A stretch of DNA of 64,000 nucleotides from Lamellibrachia columna. Its lineage: Eukaryota; Annelida; Polychaeta; Sabellida; Siboglinidae. Location of the stretch: contig OY759271.1 in NCBI GenBank assembly GCA_963662155.1, positions 41,400,500-41,464,499 of the forward strand. The letters run 5' to 3'. Position numbers and translations under genes: made by a program. The notes under the pieces were generated by a model. It saw nothing but the letters and a program-made list of their open reading frames with translations, searched no databases and was not told the origin of the DNA. This document shows, piece after piece, positions 1 through 13,642 of the stretch. The stretch's first letter is position 1. Each line of letters begins with the position of its first letter.

Positions 1-736
1 TTGGCAGGGACACGAGACGACTGTAGGCAGGGACAGGAGACGACTGTGGGCAGGGACACGATACGACTGTGGGCAGGGACACGAGACGACTGTGGGCAGG
101 GACACGAGACGACTGTTGGCAGGGACACGAGACGACTGTGGGCAGGGACACGAGACGACTGTTGGCAGGGACACGAGACGACTGTGGGCAGGGACACGAG
201 ACGACTGTGGGCAGGGACACGAGACGACTGTGGGCAGGGACACGAGACGACTGTGGGCAGGGACACGAGACGACTGTGGGCAGGGACAGGAGACGACTGT
301 GGGCAGGGACACGAGACGACTGTGGGCAGGGACACGAGACGACTGTGGGCAGGGACACGAGACGACTGTGGGCAGGGACACGAGACGACTGTGGGCAGGG
401 ACAGGAGACGACTGTGGGCAGGGACAGGAGACGACTGTGGGCAGGGACAGGAGACGACTGTGGGCAGGGACACGAGACGACTGTGGGCAGGGACACGAGA
501 CGACTGTGGGCAGGGACACGAGACGACTGTGGGCAGGGACACGAGACGACTGTGGGCAGGGACACGAGACGACTGTTGGCAGGGACACGAGACGACTGTG
601 GGCAGGGACACGAGACGACTGTGGGCAGGGACACGAGACGACTGTGGGCAGGGACACGAGACGACTGTGGGCAGGGACAGGAGACGACTGTGGGCAGGGA
701 CTCGAGACGACTGTTGGCAGGGACACGAGATGACTG
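1..736. repeat. 23-bp minisatellite, about 32 copies, cut by the window edge
   Basis: The unit is gggcagggacacgagacgac followed by tgt. Copies differ at only a few positions (cacgag/caggag, gtgggc/gttggc). The array already runs at base 1, so its true length is unknown. Because 23 is not a multiple of three, all three plus frames carry the same scrambled repeat peptide; none is a gene. Confidence 0.98.
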
Positions 737-826
737 GTCTGAGTTGGTCAGCGCGGTGTCTGGGAGTGTCAGCAACCAGAGGAACTTAAATGGTGGACAT
801 TTGCTTTTCAAATACAACGTCACAAC

Positions 827-940
827 GCATGCGTTCACAGGACTTTACATGCATTCACATGAATTCACAGCATTCTCAGGCATGCACAGGCATTCTCAGG
901 CTTTCTCAGGCATTCACAAGCATTCACATGCTGGCATTCT
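827..940. repeat. Degenerate 10/20-bp repeat
   Basis: Imperfect tandem copies of gcattcacag / gcattctcagg follow the 23-bp array after about 90 bp of unique sequence. Copies have diverged much more than in the neighbouring array, so this looks like an older repeat. Confidence 0.75.
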
Positions 941-1510
941 CAACGTGAGCTAAAATTGTTTGCATATGCTATATTACACAAATTATCACAGTGAATAGCA
1001 ATATAACAATAATATTGTTTTAAATCTTTAATAGCATGAAAACACAAATACATATACAAATTGATAGTTATACAACGAGTAACTCGGCATTCTTGAAGAC
1101 AACAACTTGTTCACTTATATGACGACCTGCCCGATGATGTCTGGGTGCATCCAGCGCCGCCTGTCGACAGGGTAACCACAATATATCGATTTCATGGTTC
1201 CACGCAGAATAAGTCGTATCAGGGTCACAATCAGGACTCCGCCCTTGGAAAGATATAGATTGCGACCGGTCATTGCAGGTCATCATTTGGCCAGTCTATG
1301 ACTAATTCAAAGGCGCACGCATGCAAACTACGAATTTCAAAGGTGCAAACTATGATAATAGTCCAACATTTAATAAGATTTTATCAATATTTCCAAACAA
1401 TGCAACAAGCTCCAGGTGGCAGTGGACAATCATTGTCTTATCAATGATCCTTTTTAAAACACCCACCCGTAGCCCACTTTTCTCTCAATATCTGGCAATT
1501 CTGTTTTAAC
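941..1510. other. No feature recognised
   Basis: AT-rich unique-looking sequence between two arrays. A 72-codon minus-strand frame (1068-1286) shows no recognisable domain or splice context. Confidence 0.6.
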
Positions 1511-2949
<1,439 letters not shown>

Positions 2950-3395
2950 CATGCATTGTTCTCCTCTATGAGAATGAGAACTTTCTCATATCCAATCCAC
3001 ACTGTTCTTTTAGCAATTTAACAATCTAGTTACATTATTTACAAAAACAACAACAACAACTTCCACAAAACATACACACGAAGGCACCGTCTGTAGACGG
3101 TCGGTTGGTATCGCGAACTCGACCTGGTCCGTGCTGCGGGAGCACGTCCTGTATCTGTCAACACTACAGAACTCACGTCAGTCCACATATTCGGTCAGGC
3201 TTCCTGGAATTCGAGGATGGCATTCGATCAAGCGTTGTTGCACTCGCCAAGAGTACGCGGAATGGGCGATCGACCGAATTATGTACACACGATAGAAGGA
3301 AGGTGGATTGAAATAATAATGTCAATACGTGATACGTGAAATATGCCACAGATATCAGGACGAAGAGGCGGCGGCGCATATATGGCAGGGATGTC
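2950..3395. other. No gene recognised; short AAC run
   Basis: Holds an (AAC)6 run near 3043-3060 and otherwise unremarkable sequence. Confidence 0.6.
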
Positions 3396-3706
3396 TGGAC
3401 GATTATGGTAGAGGTGATAGGTATGACATGGCATCAGGACAGTGTGGCAAAGAACCAGGACGATGTGACAGGGCATCGGTATGACATGACAGAGATGTCA
3501 GGACGATATGTCAAGGATGTCGAAAGAACATGACAGTGACGTCAGGACAAAGACATGGGTGTAAACATCAGATGCCAGGGATGTTAATTGTTAAGACAGT
3601 GACATGGGTGTCTGGACGTCATGACAGGAATGCCAGCATGATTATGTGGGTGTCAAGACGAAATAGCAGATATACCAATACGATATGGCGTGGATATAAA
3701 CACAAT
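3396..3706. repeat. Degenerate gtcaggacg / gacatg repeat
   Basis: Words such as tcaggacg, gatgtcagg and gacatgggtgtc recur irregularly at 20-45 bp intervals and lead into the clean 42-bp array that follows. It reads as an eroded older part of the same array. Confidence 0.65.
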
Positions 3707-3914
3707 ATGACACGGAAGCCAAGAGGACGGCAGGGGTGTCAGGACGTCATGACACGGAAGCCAAGAGGACGGCAGGGGTGTCAGGACGTCATGACACGGA
3801 AGCCAAGAGGACGGCAGGGGTGCCAGGACGTCATGACACGGAAGCCAAGAGGACGGCAGGGGTGTCAGGACGTCATGACACGGAAGCCAAGAGGACGGCA
3901 GGGGTGTCAGGACG
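3707..3914. repeat. 42-bp minisatellite, 5 nearly identical copies
   Basis: The unit includes acacggaagccaagaggacg, gcaggggtgtcaggacgtc and atg. Only one base differs among the five copies (gtgtc/gtgcc), so expansion or homogenisation is recent. It shares unit length but not sequence with the array at 1511. Confidence 0.97.
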
Positions 3915-5377
3915 AGATGGTATATAATAGTGGCATGGTATCAGGAAAATTGTATGACAGGTGCATCAGAACGTTTCATCAAAGTTCTCCTGACAACTTC
4001 CCTACATTCATAGACACCACAATAATTGCCAAAGAAAACGTGGATAGGGTTGTAAGTCCAGAAAGACCAATCACGGGAATTTAGGAAGATACGTTAGCCC
4101 TTGGGAATTGGCACAGGTTCGTTGACGAATGTCTCTGTAACGCTGGTGGCTCGCTTGACTGGAACGAAGCAGCAGGCGTGAACAAACATCATTAAGTAAA
4201 TGCACATCAACTAACACGACCAATATTATGAGCGCCCGTCAATTAATGTCGGTCAGTTGATTGTCGGCGGACAGTTGGGCAACATCGGTCAATGAAGGGC
4301 CCCCATTGCTCAGTCCTCGGACGCGGCGTCTGTGAACGGCCCGTCCTCTTGCAATTCATTGTTAATTCGTTCTTTTATGTGACACCGCAGGAGACCGACA
4401 TACTCCATGTTAGTGGCTCATTTACATGGCGGCATATGTCACCTGCTCGTCCGCTTGTTGTGCCTTCCCTGCCATCGTGCCTTCCCTGCCATCGTGCCTT
4501 CCACAGTAATAGGCCAATGTCTTACTTGTTGTCCAAGGCCCACTGTCATTTTGTTTATGCCATTATTTTACTATGTTTGTGTCTGCTCTGTATTATTATA
4601 GTATTGTAATATATTATTATTGTTATTATTACTTACCAAAAGGCTTTTTTAAATGATACAGTAAAATATTTGCTTAAATAAAAGGACAAGGTCATAACAA
4701 GGTGTCCCCATTCACAGTTGGCATATATATCATTCAACCCATATATTAGTTGTGATAAACGGCATAATTCATTTGTCAGAACCAACCGTTGATTAATGGA
4801 GATAAGCGCCTATGAATCTCTATCATGCTAATGACATGCCTTTGATTTATAATCTACTCGCGTCTTTGTCCTCTGATAACATTAGCCAAAGCAATAACTT
4901 TAAACCAATGTTACAACAAATGAAACGCTAAAAAAAGAGGAAACGACCGCCTACGACAGGCATCGATCACAGCTTGGAAATAATGAAATTATTTCGTGTA
5001 CAATAGTCATTGGTTCTCAATGGAGACAAGTAAATAAAAGAGCAAAAAGCAGATTGGCGTCTACGTCGGAAGTATGAATCTATATTTCAGTCACAATCTC
5101 GTGCGCACGTTACTGCATAGTTTGCATCAAATTCGCTGATCCCATTCGTCTTCTGTCAAGATTTAACGAGGTTGCCCAGCAACAAAGGGACTGTGATAAT
5201 TTTTCGTCATACACACGGCGCTTTTGTGATTACAAGGAATCAGAATTGAACAAACAAATTGTGATTAAGTCAAGAATAAAGCAAGAAGAAAGAGACGGTG
5301 GCCATTAACACAATTATACAGTGGCTTATTGCAAGAGAGTCGGCCATCTTGTCTAGTGTCGAACGATGATACGAGGG
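3915..5377. other. No gene recognised
   Basis: 1.46 kb of mostly AT-rich sequence. Contains a 17-bp duplication near 4464-4500 (ccttccctgccatcgtg twice). No splice-flanked frame or known domain seen. Confidence 0.55.
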
Positions 5378-6315
5378 GTTGTTTCATTAGATCGAGTTAT
5401 TATACTGCGCCGTGTTGTTTCATTAGATCGAGTTATTATACTGCGCCGTGTTGTTTCATTAGATCGCGTTATTATACTGCGCCGTGTTGTTTCATTAGAT
5501 CGAGTTATTATACTGCGCCGTGTTGTTTCATTAGATCGCGTTATTATACTGCGCCGTGTTGTTTCATTAGATCGCGTTATTATACTGCGCCGTGTTGTTT
5601 AATTAGATCGAGTTATTATACTGCGCCGTGTTGTTTCATTAGATCGCGTTATTATACTGCACCGTGTTGTTTCATTAGATCGAGTTATTATACTGCGCCG
5701 TGTTGTTTCATTAGATCGAGTTATTATACTGCGCCGTGTTGTTTCATTAGATTGCGTTATTATACTGCGCCGTGTTGTTTCATTAGATCGAGTTATTATA
5801 CTGCGCCGTGTTGTTTCATTAGATCGCGTTATTATACTGCGCCGTGTTGTTTCATTAGATCGCGTTATTATACTGCGCCGTGTTGTTTAATTAGATCGCG
5901 TTATTATACTGCACCGTGTTGTTTCATTAGATCGCGTTATTATACTGCGCCGTGTTGTTTAATTAGATCGCGTTATTATACTGCACCGTGTTGTTTCATT
6001 AGATCGCGTTATTATACTGCGCCGTGTTGTTTCATTAGATCGAGTTATTATACTGCACCGTGTTGTTTCATTAGATCGCGTTATTATACTGCGCCGTGTT
6101 GTTTCATTAGATCGCGTTATTATACTGCACCGTGTTGTTTCATTAGATCGCGTTATTATACTGCGCCGTGTTGTTTCATTAGATCGTGTTATTATACTGC
6201 GCCGTGTTGTTTCATTAGATCGCGTTATTATACTGCGCCGTGCTGTTTCATTAGATCGAGTTATTATACTGCGCCGTGTTGTTTCATTAGATCGCGTTAT
6301 TATACTGCGCCGTGT
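5378..6315. repeat. 36-bp minisatellite, 26 copies
   Basis: The unit starts gttgtttcattagatcgcgt and continues tattatactgcgccgt. Common variants are gcg/gag, cat/aat and gcg/gca. A 12-residue Cys/Tyr-rich peptide repeat stays open on the plus strand, but most variants would change the amino acid (Arg/Ser, Phe/Leu, Ser/Leu), so there is no sign of protein-level selection. Confidence 0.98.
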
Positions 6316-6620
6316 CCCGCTATCTGGAATCTGACATTGAGCCGTGTTCTTGCCACGGGTGAAGCGCGCACTCTCTTTAAAACGCATTATAAAATAATCA
6401 ATGTTCGCCTAAAATTAATACCTGAGTCAATATATTGTTTGTTGTTCCACTGATAAGTACTAGCCTTGACGTTCAGTGCAGCAACAATGCCAGTTACACG
6501 CTACCCATACACCCACGCACGCATGCACGCACACACACAGTGGAACACAGTATTGTTTCGAGTCGACATGACTAGGGGTCCAATTATATTGGTTCCGTTC
6601 TAGTTCGAAGCCTGACCAAT
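6316..6620. other. No gene recognised
   Basis: Short unique stretch with a CA/GCAC-rich patch at about 6508-6540, between the 36-bp and 20-bp arrays. Confidence 0.6.
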
Positions 6621-7085
6621 TCCGTTCACTCCGCGTTGCCCTAGTTCGCTCAGCGTTGCCTCAGTTCGCTCAGCGTTGCCTCAGTTCGCTCAGCGTTGCC
6701 CCAGTTCGCTCAGCGTTGCCTCAGTTCGCTCAGCGTTGCCTCAGTTCGCTCAGCGTTGCCTCAGTTCGCTCAGCGTTGCCTCAGTTCGCTCAGCGTTGCC
6801 TCAGTTCGCTCAGCGTTGCCCCAGTTCGCTCAGCGTTGCCCCAGTTCGCTCAGCGTTGCCCCAGTTCGCTCAGCGTTGCCCAAGTTCGCTCAGCGTTGCC
6901 TCAGTTCGCTCAGCGTTGCCTCAGTTCGCTCAGCGTTGCCTCAGTTCGCTCAGCGTTGCCCCAGTTCGCTCAGCGTTGCCTCAGTTCGCTCAGCGTTGCC
7001 CCAGTTCGCTCAGCGTTGCCTCAGTTCGCTCAGCGTTGCCTCAGTTCGCTCAGCGTTGCCCCAGTTCGCTCAGCGTTGCCTCAGC
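6621..7085. repeat. 20-bp minisatellite, about 23 copies
   Basis: The unit is tcagttcgctcagcgttgcc, with tcag/ccag the main variant and a degenerate first copy. Its right edge touches the RTE retrotransposon relic whose coding strand is minus: the last recognisable RTE residues run straight into the first repeat copy. Confidence 0.98.
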
Positions 7086-7404
7086 GTGCAAGACTCGTCA
7101 TATCCAGGGCAATACAACATTTCGGAGTTGCGTGTGACAGTCCATACGTCTGACCCATAGTAGGATGCCTTGGACACATGCTCTGAAGAAGGCCAGCTTG
7201 ATGTCATGCGTGACCAAGAGCTGGACTTCCAGATGTTGTCCAGTTTGTTGCAGGCAGTCCAGGCTCGAGCTTTCACGACATTGACGTCCTTCGTTGAGTC
7301 AGGGGCCAGTGATCCAACGAATTTGATTTTTTCCCCGCATTTTCCAGTGGTGTGGCTGTGGTTTTCCAGTGGTGTTTCTAATGTGTTCACGCAAGTTGTT
7401 TCTG

Positions 7405-7505
7405 CATGTCATGTCATGTCATGTCATGTCATGTCATGTCATGTCATGTCATGTCATGCCATGCCATGCCATGCCATGCCATGTCATGCCATGTCATGTC
7501 ATGTA
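7405..7505. repeat. (CATGT/CATGC)n pentanucleotide run, about 20 copies
   Basis: Pentamer catgt, changing to catgc in the middle. It lies inside the RTE relic, between the LHLNADKTKYIS block and the thumb block. Confidence 0.98.
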
Positions 7506-7881
7506 CGTCATCAAGGGTTTCCTTTCTTCTTCTTCTCTTCTTCTTCCGGGTGCGAGTCAACCCTCTCTTCAAGGCTTATATACTTGGTTTTGTCGGCATT
7601 GAGATGGAGTCTCACATAGTCGGTGTCTTCCACGATTTGAAGCAGCTTTTCTGCCGAATCACTTGAAGTGGTCGACAGAGCAATGTCATCGACAAAGTCG
7701 AGATCATGCATCCGAAGTTCTGGGTAAAGTCTAGTTTCTGCCGGTTCGAATAGAACAATAGGACGCAGGTGTTTGTGGCAATACAGCGTAGGCTGTAGTC
7801 CAATTTTGTGATGAATAGGAAATGGACCAGAGCGTCTCCCAGCTTGCATTTGGAATTGTTTGATCTCACCGTCAGTGAGGA

Positions 7882-7990
7882 GAAGGCACTAGTGTAGAAG
7901 GCACTAGTGTAGAAGGCACTAGTGTAGAAGGCACTAGTGTAGAAGGCACTAGTGTAGAAGGCACTAGTGTAGAAGGCACTAGTGTAGAAG
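7882..7990. repeat. 15-bp minisatellite inside the RTE relic, about 7 copies
   Basis: Unit gaaggcactagtgta. On the coding (minus) strand it reads YTSAF per unit and sits exactly where RTE elements have a YTNT-like segment before the DGE..AG block, so it was probably expanded from the element's own codons. Confidence 0.97.
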
Positions 7991-8140
7991 AGTCGTCATA
8001 GGTGATTTTGATAGCAAAGGTATCTCAAATATGAGGTGGATGGAGTCGAAGGCTTTGGACAAGTCGATAAAAACGATTGCCAGAGGTAGTTGTCTTACTT
8101 TCAGGCACTCAATGATGCGTCTTTGTGCAACAATACGTAA

Positions 8141-8690
8141 TTGTCTATTATCTAGTATAATTACTGGATATCTATGTCGATGTCGATATTAGTAGAAGGT
8201 ATGTTTGGGTAGGCACATTTTTTTATGTAAACTCAAACGAAGAATCCGTTAAATCTTTACGACTACACTATTGTTGGTATAACATGTCACACCGCTTAAC
8301 CCAGCTTTACACGCATGACAAGCTCGCCACATGAAAACACTAGTGTTAATATATGGCATGGCGGTAAGTTGAAAGAATAATTACAAATGGGAGGTATGTC
8401 AACCCGACTAAAAAGAATATGACATCAACAAGATTTGGTAGATTATGATGCCTGGTGAGTTGCTGTAGCGTACAGTATAGCGCTTTCATCTGTCATGTGA
8501 AACGCAAACAAAATTGTCTGACCATGCATCTGGCTTAGCTGTTTGACTACCAAATATACGGCCAACAACGCAGTCACACTGACGACACATACCGCCGCGT
8601 TAATCGGCGTTAAAGTAGCTTTACATGTCTGTGAACTGGTGACGTGAATAATGACAGCCAACGTCAGCACCGTATATGCTTTGCTGCGAT
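8141..8690. other. No gene recognised
   Basis: Upstream of the recognisable RTE part on the minus strand. A 75-codon minus frame (8443-8670) has a hydrophobic stretch but no splice or domain support. Confidence 0.5.
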
Positions 8691-8695
8691 CTTAG

Positions 8696-8817
<122 letters not shown>

Positions 8818-8936
8818 AACAACAACAACAACAACAACAACATGATTCGAAAATGGCGTCTAAACGCCCTATATAATACATGGCTGCACTCGCAGCATTG
8901 AAACAATCGGCGAGAGTTGTTTGCACTTGGAAGCCT

Positions 8937-9015
8937 CACACGGGCAAGAAACTTGCAAGTTACCCTAGTTACCCTAGTTACCCTAGTAGCAACTTGCAAG
9001 CTTCTTGCCCGTGTG
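8937..9015. other. Near-perfect inverted repeat: 25-bp arms, 29-nt loop
   Basis: The left arm 8937-8961 (begins cacacgggcaagaa) is complementary to the right arm 8991-9015 (ends cttcttgcccgtgtg) with one mismatch (8951/9001). The loop consists of three copies of the 10-mer gttaccctag. A further cgcaagaag..caacttgcaa echo of the arm follows. It could be a hairpin-forming transposon end, a structured RNA or a replication slip product. Confidence 0.9.
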
Positions 9016-9932
9016 TCGCAAGAAGATTACCAACTTGCAATGATATTATGTAGGCATACTTAACAGGTCACTGGCAACTAAAATACTACTCGATTGGAAA
9101 CTTTACCCGCCTCTGGAGAGTAAAACGACCGTGTAGTGTATTTGGTGAAATGGTACGTCTGGCTCTTGCCTGACAGCACTTTGAAACTGTCAACTTGTCA
9201 GATGGACAGCGATGGTACCAGTGCGCAGGCGTCATGACCCCATTGACCCGCGTTCATCATAAGAAGTCCATCATGAGAACGAAATTATTTTGAAATCGTC
9301 TTGTAGCGATAAAGCTACGGATGTGTTGCAGAAAAACGCTAAAGGTCCAATTAACGAACAAAGCTTAGTCCTCTGTGTGTGATCAAAGCTAGAAACAAGA
9401 AAGATACGATAAGTTCCCACGATCTTAGCGGGTTAAAACAGAAGGCATGAGTCACACGTATGTTTCTTGTCATTGTCTTTGTCATCTCAGTCGCATGTCA
9501 CTGGTTGACTATTGTCATGACATCCAGGGAACCCCTTTGACAAAAACAACAGGTCGGGTGTGCACAAATGTCAATTCTAATAGCAAACAATGTTCACTAT
9601 GACAGGGTCAATCTTAACCAGTTATTCATGCTGTAAATACGTTTTTCAACAAAACAAAAAGTTTGCTAGCTCCGCCAAACGTATCCATTTGCACTTTTTA
9701 AGGGACAACGTATAACCAACCCTACATATCGTGGTCGCTACATTCTTCATTTGTGGTTGTAACGTAAACATTTATTGGCTAACAATGGCAACATTACACT
9801 CGATTTGCAATATTAAATTATTAAATTGGTCATATTGTCAAACAACAGTAATTACTGTTATAAAACATAATCAAATCCACCCAGATAAAAACATTCACTG
9901 TATCGTTCTAATAACACATAGAAACAGAGATG
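9016..9932. other. No gene recognised
   Basis: About 0.9 kb of unique-looking, moderately AT-rich sequence with no domain, no array and no clear exon. Confidence 0.55.
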
Positions 9933-11512
9933 TGTTCAGTGTGGCCTTCTTGTACCATGCGTTCAGTGTGGCCTTCTTGTATCATGCGTTCAGTGTGGCC
10001 TTCTTGTACCATGTGTTCAGTGTGGCCTTCTTGTATCATGTGTTCAGTGTGGCCTTCTTGTATCATGTGTTCAGTGTGGCCTTCTTGTACCATGCGTTCA
10101 GTGTCGCCTTCTTGTATCATGTGTTCAGTGTCGCCTTCTTGTATCATGCGTTCAGTGTGGCCTTCTTGTATCATGTGTTCAGTGTGGCCTTCTTGTATCA
10201 TGCGTTCAGTGTGGCCTTCTTGTATCATGCGTTCAGTGGGGCCTTCTTGTATCATGCGTTCAGTGTGGCCTTCTTGTATCATGCGTTCAGTGTGGCCTTC
10301 TAGTATCATGTGTTCAGTGTCGCCTTCTTGTATCATGCGTTCAGTGTGGCCTTCTTGTATCATGCGTTCAGTGTGGCCTTCTTGTATCATGCGTTCAGTG
10401 TGGCCTTCTTGTATCATGCGTTCAGTGTGGCCTTCTTGTATCATGCGTTCAGTGTGGCCTTCTTGTATCATGTGTTCAGTGTGGCCTTATTGTATCATGC
10501 GTTCAGTGTGGCCTTCTTGTATCATGCGTTCAGTGTGGCCTTCTTGCATCATGCGTTCAGTGTCGCCTTCTTGTATCATGTGTTCAGTGTGGCCTTCTTG
10601 TATCATGTGTTCAGTGTGGCCTTCTTGTATCATGCGTTCAGTGTGGCCTTCTTGTATCATGCGTTCAGTGGGGCCTTCTTGTATCATGCGTTCAGTGTGG
10701 CCTTCTTGTATTATGCGTTCAGTGTGGCCTTCTAGTATCATGTGTTCAGTGTCGCCTTCTTGTATCATGCGTTCAGTGTGGCCTTCTTGTATCATGCGTT
10801 CAGTGGGGCCTTCTTGTATCATGCGTTCAGTGTGGCCTTCTTGTATCATGCGTTCAGTGTGGCCTTCTAGTATCATGTGTTCAGTGTCGCCTTCTTGTAT
10901 CATGCGTTCACTGGGGCCTTCTTGTATCATGTGTTCAGTGTAGCCTTCTTGTATCATGCGTTCAGTGTGGCCTTCTTGCATCATGCGTTCAGTGGGGCCT
11001 TCTTGTATCATGCGTTCAGTGTGGCCTTCTTGTATCATGCGTTCAGTGTGGCCTTCTTGTATCATGCGTTCAGTGTGGCCTTCTTGTATCATGCGTTCAG
11101 TGTGGCCTTCTTGTATCATGTGTTCAGTGTGGCCTTATTGTATCATGCGTTCAGTGTGGCCTTCTTGTATCATGCGTTCAGTGTGGCCTTCTTGCATCAT
11201 GCGTTCAGTGTCGCCTTCTTGTATCATGTGTTCAGTGTGGCCTTCTTGTATCATGCGTTCAGTGTGGCCGTCTTGTATCATGCGTTCAGTGTGGCCTTCT
11301 TGTATCATGCGTTCAGTGTGGCCTTTTCGTATCATGCGTTCAGTGTGGCCTTCTTGTATCATGCGTTCAGTGTGGCCTTTTCGTATCATGCGTTCAGTGT
11401 CACCTTCTTGTATCATGCGTTCAGTGTGGCCTTCTTGTATCATGCGTTCAGTGTGGCCTTCTTGTATCGTGTGTTCAGTGTGGCCTTCTTGTATCATGTG
11501 TTCAGTGTGGCG
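9933..11512. repeat. 27-bp minisatellite, about 58 copies
   Basis: The unit starts gttcagtgtggccttcttgt and ends atcatgc. Frequent variants are tgtg/tgtc, gtgtgg/gtgggg, atgcg/atgtg and ttcttg/ttctag. Rare variants recur at fixed multiples of 27, showing block duplication within the array. A 9-residue peptide repeat is open on both strands but is a by-product of the unit length. Confidence 0.98.
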
Positions 11513-13110
11513 TGTGAACACGCGTAATCAGATATTGTGCTCAATATAATACTGCTCTTAAATACACATATCATATATTCATATTGGTTTCTTCTATAGA
11601 TACAGCGATGTTTGGTTTCTTCCAGACATGCTGTAATGTTGCCTTCGGTGAGCTACCGCGAATATACCACACATTCTCGCAAACTCAGATGTTGTGTTCA
11701 CACAAACTTGGTCGGACAAAGTATGTTATTCATTTACTTTATTTACATGTAAGTTTACACACTGTATATGGTAGAGTCGACGTTTGGCAAATGTTCAACA
11801 GTGCACGGAGAATGGAAGATTAAACTAAAATAGCAAGTGACATACGGTAATAATTCTTAATTGATAACCGAATTAATTCGTTCGCGGAGAAGGAAATTGT
11901 CAATATCGCAAAGTTTGACCCGGTGAACTCTTACAGATATGACTCATACTGGAGAGAGTATGAAACAGCTGTTTGAGGGTTGAAGTTAAACCGGTACTGC
12001 TATATATTTTCTAGACATGAATCCTACCATTTATTTACAACATTCGATTCAATTTCACACGAATGCTAAAACATCGCAAAATATCGCTGGCTGTGCTTTA
12101 GGTGATAACTGGCGCTGGGATGTTTGGTAAAATAAACAGTAATGTTCACGATAGCTTCCCAGTCCGCGATACATTTACGACGTTGAACTTAGTAAGGAAA
12201 GTTAACGCGATAACTCACGACCGAGTGATAAGAACGGGCTTAAATAGACCACGCTTCCGTTTCATACATGTAGTATTTTATTTCGGTCACTCCGCTGACA
12301 TTTATTGGATGATCTCAGATGTATTGCAAACACACTAAACGTGCAGAGAAACAGTGCTGCATGAGAAACTTACGACACCACTTCATGTCATCAAAACGTT
12401 CAGTTCGTCGGAGCCAGAGAACAGATTAGATACAGGAGAAACGCGCGGGCTGCCACGCAGTAGCCCTTTGCTGCGTGCTTACAAAATTGGTATTTGCAAC
12501 AAATAGTTTAAAACGTTACAAATCTAATATTTTTATTTCAGATTTAGAAACCTGATAACATAAAAGGGCCCTGAAATATAAATAAATAAAATACAGTACT
12601 GATGTACTAAATTAACGATTGTACATAATAAAGTTACAACGAATCCCTACATTTAGTAGTTTTTTTACAATCAGCCCATTTCAGCAAAAACCTTGTTTGC
12701 TCACGTTATAATGATGACTTGTATTAACAAGTTGCGTTTCACTCTTTCAAATAACCCGCAAATGTATTCATTGACAGGCAATTTACGTGTATTCTGGTGA
12801 CACATTGATTTATTAACGTCGTTTTATTCTGCAGCCGCGCAAAATATCCCTGATGTGCATAGAACGTGTATTCACGAGATCACGTTTTTAGGGGTGAGTG
12901 CATTAGGCCATGCTCCTTGGGTCAGAGTTATAATGGTATAACATTCTAACCCGGATAAATATCATTTATCATATGCCTTTCACACAGTCGTGACCTCCCT
13001 ATCCACGGTCTTAGTTATGCCACTGCGTGTGTTGTAGACAGCCCAGGTCGAGGATTGGTTATACACTGGTTATTTAGTAGTTTTCTAGACGCAGCTAAAG
13101 CCAGGCTATT
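11513..13110. other. No gene recognised; contains one copy of a dispersed repeat
   Basis: 1.6 kb of AT-rich sequence. Bases about 12270-12345 (ttttatttcggtcact, ctgacatt, attgca, ctaaacg) are similar to 14755-14852. A 78-codon plus frame at 12102-12338 is unassigned. Confidence 0.55.
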
Positions 13111-13330
13111 GTGAGCAATGGCCACGAGGGTCGTGTCTGTGAAGGCCATGCCGTCGAGGGCCGTGTCTGTGAAGGCCATGCCGTCGAGGGCCGTGTCTGT
13201 GAAGGCCATGCCGTCGAGGGCCGTGTCTGTGAAGGTCATGCCGTCGAGGGCCGTGTCTGTGAAGGCCATGCCGTCGAGGGTTTTGCCAGTGAAGGTCATG
13301 CCGACGAGGGTTATGCCAGTGAATGGCTAT
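13111..13330. repeat. 30-bp minisatellite, about 7 copies
   Basis: The unit is gtgaaggccatgccgtcgag followed by ggccgtgtct. The central copies are almost identical and both ends are degenerate. GC- and CpG-rich. Confidence 0.97.
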
Positions 13331-13546
13331 ACAAATATGTCCCAGGCGATACTAACGCAAAATAAACGATGCCGCAAAACGTCACTGGTAGCAGTCATCG
13401 ACAGAGACGCATAAATCGCGCTGGGTCAGGAACAAGAAGTAAAAACAGATAGTGGTGGGCTGAGAACACTCTATATATTTGGCAGCTGTTGAAATTTAGA
13501 TGCGTCGCCCGCGGTGTTTCGGTGTTGCCTGCGCTGGAACGGCATG

Positions 13547-13580
13547 CTGGCAACGCGCTGGCAACGTGCTGGCAACGTGC
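13547..13580. repeat. 11-bp repeat, 3 copies
   Basis: Three tandem copies of ctggcaacgtg / ctggcaacgcg in a GC-rich stretch just left of the MITE. Confidence 0.8.
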
Positions 13581-13642
13581 GCGCCCACGGAACTCCAGGA
13601 GTTTACTGTTCACGTCAGCTGCAAGTATTTCGCGTCGCCGAC

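Larger units (their letters stand above)
7086..8140 (-). pseudogene. RTE-type non-LTR retrotransposon, reverse transcriptase relic
   Basis: Read on the minus strand from 8140 down to 7086, the pieces match the reverse transcriptase of RTE-clade LINEs in the right order. LAIVFIDLSKAFDSIH (about 8045-8100) is the first catalytic-Asp block. SLTDGEIKQFQMQAG and LGDALVHFLFITKLDYSLR (about 7790-7880, overlapping frames) cover the QGD block. LDFVDDIALS (about 7680-7710) is the FADD block with Ala changed to Val, followed by LHLNADKTKYIS. ARAWTACNKLDNIWKS and YYGSDVWTVT (about 7130-7290) are the thumb region. Frames change at least twice and three tandem arrays interrupt or bound it, so the element is dead. 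The endonuclease part and both termini are not recognisable. Retrotransposition function is family knowledge; the relic state is seen directly. Confidence 0.9.

Noticed and set aside
5329..6453. 374-codon Cys/Tyr-rich repeat protein
   Set aside because: The frame is open only because the unit is 36 bp; variants mostly change the amino acid and there is no splice or domain context.
9908..11549. 9-residue repeat proteins on both strands
   Set aside because: 27-bp unit read in several frames; no selection pattern and no start or splice context.
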